NCBI GenBank assembly: GCA_029876055.1
Contig: CM056874.1
Span: 4,712,001 to 4,776,000 of the forward strand
Source of the DNA: Madurella fahalii
Lineage: Eukaryota > Ascomycota > Sordariomycetes > Sordariales
Reading direction: 5' to 3'
Length of the DNA stretch: 64,000 nt
The notes beneath the pieces are model-generated. The model had not been told where the DNA came from. It saw nothing but the letters and a program-made list of their open reading frames with translations, and did not search any database. Shown piece by piece: positions 43,117 to 55,334 of this stretch. Every line of letters starts with the position of its first letter. The stretch's first letter is position 1. A program made the position numbers and the translations under genes.

Positions 43117-44306
43117 ATGGCGTCATCATCTTTTCGCGACTCGATCAACTCTCTCGGTTGGTCGCGCCGCGACGCCGATTTACCAGTAAACACGTCCCAG
43201 CAGGGCGGCTTATTGTCATCGTTGAAGTCTCTGAATCCCTTCGGAGACCGCGGCTATGTTCAGCTTCCGACTACGGAAGGCGCGGGGGCGCCTCTGCCGG
43301 CACCCAACCGCCGTGAAGAAGAGGAGGGCTGGTTCGCCTGTGAGTCAACTTGCTTTTCCTGATATCTCACCTGCCGCCGTGTTCCTTGTTTGTCTCCCCT
43401 TCCATCAGCCTCGCTACCCCTGCAGACAGGCCTAGTCTGCAGGACATGTGCCGTGTCTGCATGCCCATGTCTCAGGCTGCCCCCACATACACGATGATCG
43501 CAAATGTCTCCCTCATCTCTCTAGTGCCGGGACGACCTAGTGCCGCCAAAGACTAACCGCGACGCAACAGTGAGTCGATGGGATCGCATGTTGATCTTCG
43601 GTGCTTGCAACCTCGGCGCGCTCGCCTGCTTCGTCATCTGCTTCGCCCTCTTCCCAGTCATGTCTCTTAAGCCACGCAAGCTTGCAATTTTGTGAGTGCC
43701 ATACTTCGTCGAATCTTGTTCCTCTACCGTTGCACCGCCACGAGGAGACACGGCTGGGATCCTGTTAGCTGCACTTTTGACCCAGTGTCCTTTGATCTGG
43801 CAACTAGGCTCTACTCCAACTGCCCAGGACGCCTGTTCCTCGGTGACCCGGTCAAGGACAGACCACCGAGAGCGTCCCCGATAGCACTGCCATTGCCCGT
43901 TACACTGTCGACAATTACACTAGGCTCACTAACAAATCTCCGTAGATGGACGTTAGGCTCTGTCCTCTTCCTCTCATCTTTTGCCGCCATCATGGGCCCA
44001 TGGGCATATCTCCAGCACCTGGCGTCGACGCCACGGCTGCCTTTCACTGCAGCATACTTCGGGTCCTTAGGCATGACCCTGTATTTTTCCATCGGAGTAA
44101 GTCAGCCCTGTACCCTGGCAACAGGCTAGGAATGCGATGCTAAGCCGCTGCAGCTCCGAAGCACAATTCTCACACTTTTCTCGGGTCTTATTCAGCTAGC
44201 TTGTCTTGTATGGTATCTTGTGAGCTACTTTCCAATGGGCTCCAGCAGCTTGCGCCTTGTGAGCGGCTTCGGTGCTCGCAGGGCAGCAGCGTGGATGACT
44301 GGATAA
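43117..44306 (+). CDS. SFT2: SFT2-type Golgi membrane protein
   Basis: Four exons: 43117-43339, 43571-43691, 43946-44096 and 44154-44306; 648 nt, 215 aa. SFT2 proteins are tetraspan membrane proteins that help fusion of endosome-derived vesicles with the Golgi. The N-terminal 75 residues are cytoplasmic and polar (MASSSFRDSINSLGWSRRDA). Four hydrophobic segments follow: LIFGACNLGALACFVICFAL, LGSVLFLSSFAAIMGPWAYL, TAAYFGSLGMTLYFSIG and TILTLFSGLIQLACLVWYLV, ending with VSYFPMGSSSLRLVSGFGAR, which is typical of the family. LSRWDRMLIF and KPRKLAILWTLGS are also characteristic. Introns of 231, 254 and 57 nt close in phase; donors are GTGAGT, GTGAGT and GTAAGT. Confidence 0.93.
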
Positions 44307-47300
44307 TAGGGGGACGAGGATTGGTATTGTATCCTTGTTTTATGGCGCTAGATTCACGGGACTCTGGTCGCATTGTATATCATGTACCACATCCTAAGGT
44401 GTTGGCTCAAGCGGGATCTGATGCTGGCAGGACCGTGCGTTTAACGACTGGGCGTTCATGGTTCCCGGCGCCTGCCGAGGTGCCAAGGCTTGTGACGAGC
44501 TTCCAGTTGAGTCCCTTTCCCCCACCATCGCGGCCATAGACCCTGTGGCAGGTGCTTCACTATACTCTGCATGCTTGCTTCGCGCATTGCTTGTAACCCA
44601 GTCATCACGGCTGAAGGCATGGGCGCCAGTCACATTGTGCTGTGATAGGATCTGGACGAACGGGAGCCGTTTGGGTCGTGGCGGGGTTCCCTAATTTGTT
44701 CCAAAGTTTTAGCCGGCAACACCTCGCTTGGCTCCCCGTGCTGTTCCACGGGACGGGTTTCTAAGCATCGGCCGGGAGCGTTCCAAAATGCGGAAAGAAT
44801 GTCCATACCGACTGATAGGCGTAGGCTGTGGGTTCAGAGCCGCATACTATGTAGGGATCGCCTAGGCGCTTCTGCTACAGGCGATGAGGAGACGCTGCCA
44901 TTCGTAGGTTTGTCCGCCTTGTTCAGTCGATCCATGCTCACGATGCACTCAGAAGCCGTGTTCAAGAAGTCTTAACGTTAGCTAAACACGTGGGAGCCAG
45001 GGATTGTGGAGGCACATGAGTGGGTTTGGGTGCAAGGGCCTCACGGGCTGGTGACGGCGTAGAAACCTACTCGACGAGTCTGGACTCTAGAATCCCGTGG
45101 AGGCCGCCGCATCCACCTAGTTTTCCAGTCTTTGAGACTTGCCTCAAGGAGTCCAAGCCGGCGGTCATGTTAATAAAGGCAAATCCCGCCTACAGCATCC
45201 GGGCTGTCGAACTGAACCCAAAGAACTAGGTATCACAAGACACTTGATGGTTACCATAAGGTAAGCCTGCCAAGACATGTATGCGGGAACTTGCTGCAAG
45301 ACAACGACAGATTTCACCAAATACCTTAACCTATCTGCGTAAGATCTGTATATCTCCTAGCAATCTGCTCCTTTTTGTGGCGCACTCGTTCCTTTCAGTT
45401 GATATTGTGTGAGCGCGGAGATGGGAACCCCGCCTCGGCCCGACCCCTCGCCTCCCTAACAACTTGCATGGCTTTCCACGACTCCCATCGCACTTCGATC
45501 CAACGGTAATGAAAGAAAAGCATAGCTTACAACGCACACGTACGAAATATGCTGCAAGTCCATTTGCTGCTGTTCTTAGGCCATATATTCGTGGCAGGTG
45601 CACTTTGAGACTCTAGACTGTACGGATTCCGGACTCTCGGCTCTCACGACCCCGCTTCTGCTGGTAAGGCAGCGTTTGCCGCGCAGGAGTGGTGCAGCAG
45701 ACATCGAGCCATTGCCCGGTTACCGATTACATACCCTACCTGCCTCAACTGGGAAAATTATTACGGCGTGGGCTTCCATATCCGTCTCCAAGTTGCTTTA
45801 CTTAATGAGGGGCCGCCAATCCTGTCTGGAGGAAAAGACTGGGGCGTGGGCGCTGGTCGTTGGGTGACACACCCCGCCATGAGAGAAGGGCTGGTGGGAG
45901 AGCGATGCACGCACAAGACAAGTGCTGGTACCGATCTGTGGCCAGTGAGTCGGCCGTCATTGTCCTACAAAAGAAAGTTGAGTCTCTAGGTCCATGGCCG
46001 TCCGGAAGCAGAGCCAGTTCATCGAATCGTAATGGTCTGCTACCGAGGTAGGCAACGCTGTCCGAGACAGGCCGGAACAGGGCGCGGGGAAGGTTTTGTG
46101 CAGCCGCCAGGGATTGCCCACCCAACATTGCCAGGTGTGCTGCGTGGAGAGAGAGTCAGGGTGGATAGCTCTGCAGACCGCAGCCGCGTAAAGGCAGGGC
46201 CGGCAGGCCGGGTTCCCCTCACACGACCATCATCCAAGATTTGCCCAGCAGAGAATGCAACCAGACGGAAATTGATCCAACTCGTCCCTCCGTATGCCCA
46301 GCATCGCCGCAACGGGCTTTCAATAATAGCAGGCGCTGGAACTCGCCAGTGAGAGCGGGGGAAGCTGTTGGTCGCTTACAACACCGGCGTGTTTACCTAA
46401 TAATCCGGACAGTGCCTGTAACTATTCACTGAATCAGGGTGTCGTGCAAGGAAAAATAAAATGAGCAGCGTAGAATAAAAGGAGCTTTGCCGCAGCTTGG
46501 CCCGCCGGCCGTGCTCCGTGTCTTCTCGCGGGCATCGGGGCCTGTTAGTGGATTGGATTCGGAGTCTGAAGGCCGAGATTGATCAGTACCTTACATCCCG
46601 AGCGGAACAATTACTGCGCTGGTGGATGGAACATATGTTATCTATTTTGATGGCAGCGAAGTTAAACTAACTCGCCAAACGTCAACAACAAGGAAGGAGG
46701 CAACATGCCAGTCCGGGCATATGCCTGACGGCTGGACGAGCCTTTTGGTCAGGTAAATTTTGAATTTTCGAGTGTCTTTTTTTTTTTTTTTTTCCTCCCT
46801 CCCCCTCCTCTCCAGCAATCCGGCGGGAACAACCGATTTATATTCGCGCAAACCCCACTGTTCCCAGACCCTTTCTTTCCGGCCTGAGGAGAAGCTCTGG
46901 CGGGCGGAACAATGCTAATTGTTTAGGTACCGGGTCTCCTAACTCCACCATCTTCTCAGCAGAGCCTGAGAACCGAGAAAAATTTATTCCCACACACAAA
47001 TCCAAGTTGCCTTAACCTTCCGCCCTGGTGAAGCATTTCTGCGTTTCCACCCCGGCACATTTTTTTTCTCTTCTTCTTTTCGCTACCCATCCTTTCACTC
47101 TCAACCGCCGCATTCTGCCCTCGTGCGCCTAAAGGACACTCTTTCCAGAGGTTGGTCGCTAGGGCTTTGTCTTCGGGTTGTCCGTGGACCTCGAAGGCTT
47201 CGGGCTGCTGCAGAACATTTGGTTGCCATTGCCAGTCGACAACAGCGTTGTGCCAACACCTAATCGTGCCGTTTGCCGGTCTCGCTCTTTCCCGACACTT

Positions 47301-47780
47301 CCGGTCCGTGTCGTTTGACGGCTTACCTATTCCGAGACGTTGATTCCGCGCTCCGTCCGTCGTCGAAACTCGGAGGAATCGGCTGCAGAGTGAACCGGGC
47401 AAAGTGCGTGCTCACCACACAAGAAGAACCTTGGCATCCCACGACGAATCGATCGGCCTTCCCCCTCGCTGGAGACAACGGCTGCTTGCTAGATCCCGAT
47501 TGTTGGGTCGAATCTCACGCAATCCAGATCGAAACTCGCCTCCGTCTCTCACGCCTCGGCGCCGTCAGCGTTCCGTTTCGTGCGGGGAGGTTGTGTCGGC
47601 CTCTCCGGACATCGCCTGATTTGGGCGGGCATACTGAGAAAGTTTGGCAGCAGCCAGCGAGCTACTGCTACAAACTCTGACCGACTGGGGTTCCTGCTCG
47701 CGCGCGATCAGGCTCATTCGTCCCCCCGTTGCGCGCCGATTCTCGCCTCCATAAGGGCGACTAGGACCTCTACGACGAAG
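44307..47780. other. Intergenic (3.5 kb)
   Basis: No supported gene. It should hold the SFT2 3' end and, at the right, the promoter and a pyrimidine-rich leader of the La-domain gene. A 17-T run lies at 46777-46793. Open frames overlap on both strands without domains. Confidence 0.5.
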
Positions 47781-50700
47781 ATGTCGACTACAACATTCTC
47801 TTACGCGCAAGCCGCGAGAGGCCGGGCCGTGTCCCAGCCGAGCCCGCAACAGGAATCGAGCCCTGCCCCGTCGACGGCGGGCTCTCAGACCAAAGATGAA
47901 GCCTCCACCGGCAACACATCGGTAACAGCACCCTCGGTTGCCTCAAATGGTGCCGAAACCCGGGACAAAGATCATAGCATTGAGGCGGATGCCGAAGACG
48001 GACTGCCAAGGCAGGATTCCGAGGTCGCCTCTGTTGGCGGTTCGGCCTCTTCTACAGCCTCCGCCGTGGAGCAGAGCGGCAAGACAACCCGGGAGGGAAG
48101 CGCGACGCCTGCTGATGCTCAGAGTCATGCCGAGGAGAAGGGATCTCGCTCGACCAGCCGTACTTCACGGTTCAACGACAGTGTTGACGGCAGAAAAGCC
48201 CGGAAGGGTAAGAAGGGTCGGGCTAGCGACAAGGATGCCCAGAGTGAGCAAAATCAGGATGAAGACGTTGAGAAGGCCAAAGAGGCCACGAAACCAGTCG
48301 TCCTCACCGAGGCGGTACCACCTGCTGTCAACCCCTGGATCAAGCGAATCGAAGCTCAGAAAGCGGCGGCCAAGGCAAAGGTTGCGTCCGCCTCTGATAG
48401 TTCCGCTGCCGGAAACGTATTAAAGCAAGGCACCCCACAGGGAGAAGCCGGTGCCCATAGCGCCGCACCAAACGGCGTCAATGGGGACAAGTGGTCGCAG
48501 AAGAAGCCGGCTGAGGTGTCGCGGCCCACTGATCAAGCGCCCCGTAGGAGCGTGCCCCGCGGCAGCAGGGCCAACGACAAGGATGAGAGGAGCCCAGTAT
48601 CGCTACCTCTTGCCACAGATCCCTCGTCCTGGCCGGACCCTAAGTCGGCAGCCGCGCTAGAGCAACCCACTCGCAAGACACAAGAGAAGACTGACGTTGG
48701 CGAGAAGGAGGGCCAAGAAGATTCTGGCCCAACCCGCAAGAAGACCTGGGAGAAGCTGGAGATTTCGCACTCTGTTGTTTTCGAGACGCCGCTCCCCGTG
48801 CGCGGCTCAAAACCTCGCGGTGGCGCGCGAGGAGGTCGTGAAGCAGGCCCAATGCGGGGCAGCCAACCCAGTGCTGCCAATGCTACCACCGCTCCTGCCT
48901 CCAATACGGTGAACGACAAGGCTGCTGCCATGGGAGGATCCATGGTTCACAAGACCGCGACAAATCGCCCGCGGGAGGGAAGCATTCCGGCGCGCGCGGC
49001 ATCTCAGACCCAGACGTCTTACCCGTCCAAGCGTGCCTCGATTGACGGGGCTTCTAGAGACCAGCGTAAGCCGTCTGTCACAGGAAATACAGACCAGGCC
49101 CGCGATACCAACTTTGACGCCTCATCTGTAAGTCCACTTGACGTCCAAACCGCGCTCCCTGGGGATGTCAGCGGCTACTTTATCACTATGTGAGACTAAC
49201 ATGGATGCAGTCGTCAAAGAGAGCTAGTGCCACGCGAGATATCCGGACAGAGAATGGACCGCTTGGTTCGGAGGGTGGACAGCCTTCCGCACGAACGTTC
49301 ACCCAGGAGCGTACTAATAGCTTCCAGACCAAGGACGGTGGACACGGCGCCGTCAACGGGCAGCAGTATCCTACGCGCGACGGCCGCCCGGAGCGGGGTC
49401 GCGGTGGTGGATATCGTGCCCGCGGAGGCCATAATGGATCACATTCTGCGTCAGCCTCATATGGTCCAAATGGCCATTATGCCGCTCCCGGTAGCTTCTC
49501 GTCCCGCTCGAATCCCAATGCTCACAGTCCCCCTCTTTTCCCCGGCCAATTCCCCACATCCTTTGGCCACGCATCGAGAGGCAGAGGTAACAAGTGGGCT
49601 GGCTCCGGCCAGTCAACGGGACGCAGTAACCCTGGTGCGACTGGGTTCCCACCCAAGGTGACCCCGGTGAACGACTTCGGCGTTGCCCAATACCCGCCTT
49701 ACATGTATTCACCCGTCTTTGACCCGTCGGTCTCTATTCTCAAGGCGCAGGTTGAATACTATTTCTCGGTCGAGAATCTTTGCAAAGACTATTATCTCCG
49801 GCAGCACATGGATGGGCAAGGGTTCGCTCATTTGTCGACCATTACGGGATTCAAGCGTATCAAAGCTATCACTGAAGACCTGGAACTGATTCGCCTCGCT
49901 TGCTCACTCTCTGACCAGATTGAGTTTGGTGTTGGCGATGACGGCATTGAACGGCTGCGGATCCGTGAGAAGTGGAATCACTTCGTCTTGCCCGTCGAAG
50001 ATCGACTTGAGCCATACCGCAACGATGGCCCGGCCAGCTGGACTCCCTGTGTCAGGGCAGACGCCCCATTTGCCTCGTACCCCGGTCCCCTTGTTCCTCA
50101 GCCGGCTGGGGCCTTCCCAGGGTTTTCTGAGCAGATCTTTCAGCCGCCGTTTGTCAACGGGGCTCATTATGACCCTACCGTCAACGGCGGGGCAGTGAAT
50201 GGCCATCGTTTCGGTCAGGAGACCCGGTTGTCCGCCGGTGTACCGGAGTACGCCCCCCCTGAGTCTCCCGTGACTCTGGAGAGCATGACCAACTTCTCAG
50301 ACGCCCAGGTGGAGAACCTGATGATGATTCTGAGCTATGGAGAAAAGGACGGCGCAAGCTCGCCGGGCGCTGCCGGCGTGGCGGGCTATGTCTCGGAGAA
50401 TCCCAATCGCGATCAAAACGGTGGCGGCTCCAACTCTGCTGAAGCGCAAAGGTAATTTTTAAATGTTCCCCATCGCCCCTCGCTCCCTTTTCCGTTTCCT
50501 CTCTCACCCATTCTCCCTCTCCCCCCCCCCCCCTCTCTCTCTCTCTTTTTTTTTATTTTTTTTTTCTCCATGCCGTAAAGCTGACCCGCCAATAGCACCG
50601 ACGGAGAGGCGGCAAATGCGTCTGTCCATGCTCAACCACTCGGCCAGACGGATCAGTCTGGACCTGGCGTCGTCTGGGTTGATGAAGAAGCATCCAGTGG

Positions 50701-51085
50701 TTCTACCAAGGCACAGACAGATCGTCGGGCTTACACCGAGATCCGCAAGATCGCGCTCGAGCAGCGCCAAAGCGCTGGACCCGGCGAGACTCCGAAGGAG
50801 ATGCAGAAGCTTTACGAGTTTTGGTCCCGGATGCTGCTCAAGGATTTCAATGCCAAGGTGTATCAGGAGTTCAGGACGCTCGCTCTTGAGGATGCGTCAC
50901 GCGATGTCCCTCTCAGATCCGGGTTGAAGTATCTGCTCGAGTTCTACGATGCTCTCCTGCTCAAGACGGACACCCGCAAGCCGTGGCCTAGCGACCGGGC
51001 GGTGCCTGAGATCTTTACGACTCATTTCAACGAGGCTGCGGACCTGGACCGCAAGTATGGTGCCAAGGACGTCACGACAAACTGA
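47781..51085 (+). CDS. La-domain RNA-binding protein (LARP1/Sro9-like)
   Basis: Three exons: 47781-49127, 49211-50451 and 50596-51085; 3078 nt, 1025 aa. Residues 1-600 are disordered, Ser/Ala/Lys/Glu- then Gly/Arg-rich, with an RG-type stretch (GSKPRGGARGGREAGPMRG) and PAVNPWIKRIEAQKA. A La-type winged helix (about residues 620-715) follows: VSILKAQVEYYFSVENLCKD, YYLRQHMDGQGFAHLSTITG, FKRIKAITED, then IREKWNHFVLPVED. The C-terminus (MQKLYEFWSRMLLKDFNAKV ... GLKYLLEFYDALLL) recalls the helical end region of LARP1-class proteins. Such proteins bind mRNA 5' or 3' ends and affect translation on polysomes. No RRM follows the La module, so this is not the genuine La (Lhp1). Intron 2 (144 nt) is full of C, CT and T runs; its acceptor aatag at 50595 is chosen because the nearer aaag would give an immediate stop. 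An upstream open frame exists from 47580 but lacks an ATG advantage. Confidence 0.93.
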
Positions 51086-53005
51086 TTTGACTCGAATTCT
51101 ACTACGCTTGGCCGGCGATCGATCAGACTGCGCGGGACCGGCGGGCATCACCGGCATCATCTTCATTCTAAACTCTTCAAGCTCTGGAACATCTCGGGAT
51201 ATCTACAATCTTTTAAGCAAACCACGAGCACATCACGGTTATTTGTCTCGTGCGTTTGTTTCATTCAGAGCGGTCTCGTTTGGTCAGTTTTCTTCATATG
51301 CAGGCGATACACTGGGACAACATCTCTGGCATTAATGCAGTGAAATGGAATTTCCCTGTTTCGGTGTGGGACATGAAGGGCGCGTCTTATCAGCAATACC
51401 ACCATTCCATAGACCCTCATCGTAGGGGTCTCTCTCAAAAGACGACTCGATCTGGCGAGGGATTCTTTGAAAAGCCCACGTCTAAACGGCCAGTGAGGCA
51501 GACTGTCGCTACTTCTGCAAGTGCCAGTCAGATCGTTTTGGCCGCTGCGAAGTGCTGTCGGCCTCCTCACCGAATTGGGTTTGGGCGCATTCTCTTTTCC
51601 TTGTTTTTACTTCTCATTTTGGAGTCGGTCTACATATCCTAGGCGGGCGTTCACGAACAGCAGACAGGGGCCTGGGGAGGGTGGGTAGGGAGGAGCGACT
51701 ATTTCAACGTCGATAAGGGCCCATGCATGACTTGTTTTGGGGCAGTAATTTTGTTCGGTTTTCTTGCGATTTGTCGCCAATCTTGCGTTTCATAACCTCG
51801 ACGCGTTCCCTTGCAATGATCCCTGGCGTCCATTCTCGCAAGCCTGTCCCCGTTTCTTAGCCGCCAAGTCGGGCATTAGCAGGAGAGCACGACGGCTGTT
51901 GCCAAAACATTGGGCGGACATGAGTAGTGGATGACGGATGGGGTAGGGGCGCTTTCCTGGTCACGACGAGGCTTTCGCAAGTTCGTTGGCGAGAATCACG
52001 TGTTTGGTTCAGGTTGGACAAAAGATTTCCTAGCGGGGGGAGGGGGGCTTGACGCAGCAGCTAGTTACGACTGTGCATGAGCCGCTGGTGGCCACGAAAG
52101 AAGGGGCTTACTTTATGAATGATGGTGTCAAGGAAAAGTTGGGATGGGGGGGGGGTGGGCGAGGGGCCGGGGAGTTATTGACGACGACGTACTAGACTTT
52201 GACACTCTGCTCCCGTCCTTGGAACGTCGGTCCAGCGGCAATACCAGATTCTCATTCTCTCTGCGGAAAGACAAAAGCATCTTTGGCTTGTAGGGAAAGT
52301 GTATAAATAGAAACAAAAAATCAAAAGAAACGGCGTTGCTTTCCTCATGCATGGTGTGTTTTTCTAGAACTAATTAGGCGCATCACTCGAGGCTGTTGTG
52401 GCGCCCCGGACCCATCTTGAAGTAAATACAGTGGTTAAGCTAGTTTCTGATGTATGCTTTTCCGCCAAGGTATTCACAAGCGAAAATTTGTCTGGTGATA
52501 GATGATATGCCCAACCCTAATTGTGCCGGCCGGTAGCGAAGAGGGACGACAGTTGGTCGCGAGGGTGGGCCGAGGGTTCCCGAAGCGGCTGGGAACCAGT
52601 TTGGCGGGGCTAGTGTTTTGTTCCCTTGAACCTCCATGGGCCACTTATTTTATCCAGCAAACACAAAACAACAAGACGTTAACAACTGAAAGCCACGTTC
52701 CTTGTCCGCAGACACCTCGCTCCCCCTTCCCACCTTGGCATCGACATGATCGAGGTTTTCTGACAGGAAGCCCAACTCGCTTTGCTGGGCGGGTCCGCAC
52801 TGTCGCTCCAACATGCATCGGATTCACAATCACATGCCGATAGCAGTCCGCGGTTTGGACGGACGTTTCAGCCGTCATCTTTTGTAGTGGCTCTGCGTAC
52901 ATATCCATTTGGCGCTTTCCTCTCAACAATCAGCCTCCGCCAGATCCGGGACGACGTCCCAGCCAGCAACACCACGTGGACGGACCTGCTTGTCCAGCGG
53001 ACGCG
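51086..53005. other. Intergenic (1.9 kb)
   Basis: Holds the 3' UTR of the La-domain gene and the promoter of the small bHLH gene. G-rich runs at about 52036-52047 and 52146-52157. No coding signal. Confidence 0.5.
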
Positions 53006-53667
53006 ATGGCAACGCCTTCCCAACAGGCGCCGCCAGGCCAGAGCCTGGACGATGGGGACAGGCCGCGCCCGCTGACTGAGGCGGAGAAGAAGGCGAACCA
53101 CATCGCGTCAGGTGAGTATTAGCAGCGTTACCGGACGCCCGACTGGCCAGCTAGCATACACAGTGCTGAGACAGAGCAGAGCAGAAACGCCGGCAGGCGA
53201 TCCGCGAAGGCTTTGACCGGCTCTCTGAGATCGTACCGGGCCTCAAAGGCCAAGCACGCTCCGAGGCGCTCGTGCTCAACAAGACTCTGGCCTTTGCGAG
53301 GCAGTTGATGCTGGAAAGGAAAACCCTGATTGAGGAGCTCGATGCGTTGGGCGAGCCTGTAGATCCTGAAATCAGATTGTGAGCGAGCTAGCCCTTCCCG
53401 TCCCCCCTTTCTCGCGCCTCCCAAGACAGGTTTACGATAAGGCATGTGATGAGCGACACGGCTAACTTTGATGCGGTTAGATCTCTGCAGATGCTGCCTC
53501 CTGGCTGGCTCGAGGCCGGCTCGGGAGACAACACGGCCCGGTCTACCAAGAGCGAGAGTCGCGAGGAGTCGAGTGAGATTGGCAGCTCGGACCAGGCAAG
53601 CGGCAGCGGCAACCGGAGCCAAGCTGCACGAAATGAGGCCGAGGAGGAACTTCAAGCTGCGCGGTGA
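53006..53667 (+). CDS. Small bHLH protein, INO4-like
   Basis: Three exons: 53006-53111, 53180-53378 and 53481-53667; 492 nt, 163 aa. The bHLH spans about residues 25-90: EAEKKANHIASEQKRRQAIR (basic region, His/Glu/Arg present) then EGFDRLSEIVPGLKGQARSE (helix 1 and loop) and ALVLNKTLAFARQLMLERKT (helix 2). In yeast, Ino4 pairs with Ino2 to switch on phospholipid genes; fungal relatives of this size exist, but the partner and targets here are unknown. Exon 3 adds LQMLPPGWLEAG and a Ser/Glu-rich tail (SRSESREESS-like composition). The acceptor of intron 1 is at 53179; an earlier cag at 53174 would shift the frame. If intron 2 is retained, translation stops right after helix 2 (about 101 aa), so a shorter form may exist. 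Start uncertain but no better ATG seen. Confidence 0.85.
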
Positions 53668-55334
53668 CCGCCGTGCCACCGCAAGCCACGACATGCCGCA
53701 TTATCTACCACGGCAGATAAACAGGACGGCATTACGAGTCAGTTAGGAGAAGGAACTGGCGCCCTGGGGCGGGAGTTTCCATGTATCCGATGAGTTAGAT
53801 GAGGAGCGGTTATGTTGATGGCGCTCTGAAGAGCAACTGGACTCGAATACATTGCTGGGAACTGAGTGACTGCGCAGCGAGGGCATTGCCAAGTAGGGCC
53901 TGGTACGCCCAGGGATTGTGTGAATAAAAAAAACATAGTTATCATGTCGAACGTTTCAAGGAGGCGTCTCTTCGAATCATCAGGAAGTGTCTCATTCTCT
54001 GCTCTCTGGAACCCGAACCCTAAGCTTAGAATAGTACCGACAACCGTGAGAGCCTCGGAATTCCGAGTCCAAGACCATGACATCATAGGCCGAAGGCCAC
54101 AAAATCCAACGTTGGGCATCGCTGGTTTGACTAATAATCATTTTGAGGTTAGGTACACACATATGCCGGGCTCACACGCGACTATTCAGCCTTGTCTTGT
54201 GATTAGTTCTTTCGGCTGATGGGGATGCGTCACTGCGGGCTCCTGCCGCAGGGTCTTGCCCAACTGTGGCGTCGGACACGCCTCGCCCTGCGCCCAACGA
54301 GGCCCGTGTTTCTCCCACATGGGTGGGTCACGCAGATGCCCTCCCGCTTCCTGGAGGGGAGGCAACCCAGCCGAGCGGCATCGACGGCAACGACAATGCC
54401 GAGATAGGGTCCATTACTGCTCTCTAGGAAGAAGGACAGACGGGTGGAAAGAATCGCGGCCGAGGTTGACTTGTCACAGAAAAGCGCAGGCAGTTACAGT
54501 ACCTCCCCTTAACAATCTGGAGGCCGGGTTGGAATTGAGGGTGGGGATGTTTTGCGTTGCTGCATGGCCCGCCAACCGCCTTGTCCGTTGAATGTACTTG
54601 AAGCGTCACCCCATTTCACGTACGGCAAGAAGCATGGGAATCTGTGATTAGCTGGGGCAGGATCTCTGACATTATACAGGGTAACTCTGTGCGCAGCCAG
54701 CCACTGGGACGAACAATTCCAAACACAAGGCCAAAACACGAGGCCCTCGGATGTCTCATGGTTCGATGGCAGCACCTCGCACCCAACCTGCCCTGGAACC
54801 GGCAGCCTTCCCGGGTTGCCATGTTTGGCCAACGAGTAGACCAGCCGCCTGCCAGACAGGCCTCCGGGTGTCTGCCTGTCTTGCGCAACTCTGGTCTCTG
54901 CCGATTCTCTCGATTCGTCTTCTGCTCCCCGAGCACAACTCGAGAGATCTTCGTTTTTACCAACGCTGCACCCACCCGCACCATACCGGGACTTGTTCGC
55001 TGGTGCTGATCCCCGGGGGATACGATCGACGCAGCTGTTTCCCTGATTCGGTCTGATTGCGCCCCGACAGAACCCCAGCAGGCGAACCCACCGCTGCTCA
55101 CCCCTCCCCCTCCTTACCATTAATACCAGCCCCGCACCCAATCCTTCCATCCACCTCATCCCGCAAGGCAACCTCCCACATCTCACGTTGTTTTACCCTG
55201 CCGGCGCTGTTCTCTGTCGCTTCCTCTGACTACTCTCCGCAAAGCCACACGACCGTTGAACAGACAAGAGGCACATAGCCACTAAAATTTTGGGCGCCGT
55301 TGGCTAGCTGTGTTGATCACGCGGCCATCTGCTG
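53668..55334. other. Intergenic (1.7 kb)
   Basis: No supported gene. Minus-strand open frame 54509-55186 (225 codons) has no domain and overlaps plus-strand frames. A C/T-rich, probable leader of the DUF3824-like gene lies at about 55085-55300. Confidence 0.5.

Noticed and set aside
47580..47780. Upstream extension of the La-domain gene
   Set aside because: The frame is open but I see no ATG that would be preferred; MSTTTFSYAQAARG at 47781 is a natural start.
54509..55186. 225-codon minus-strand open frame
   Set aside because: No domain, overlaps plus-strand frames and the probable leader of the DUF3824-like gene.
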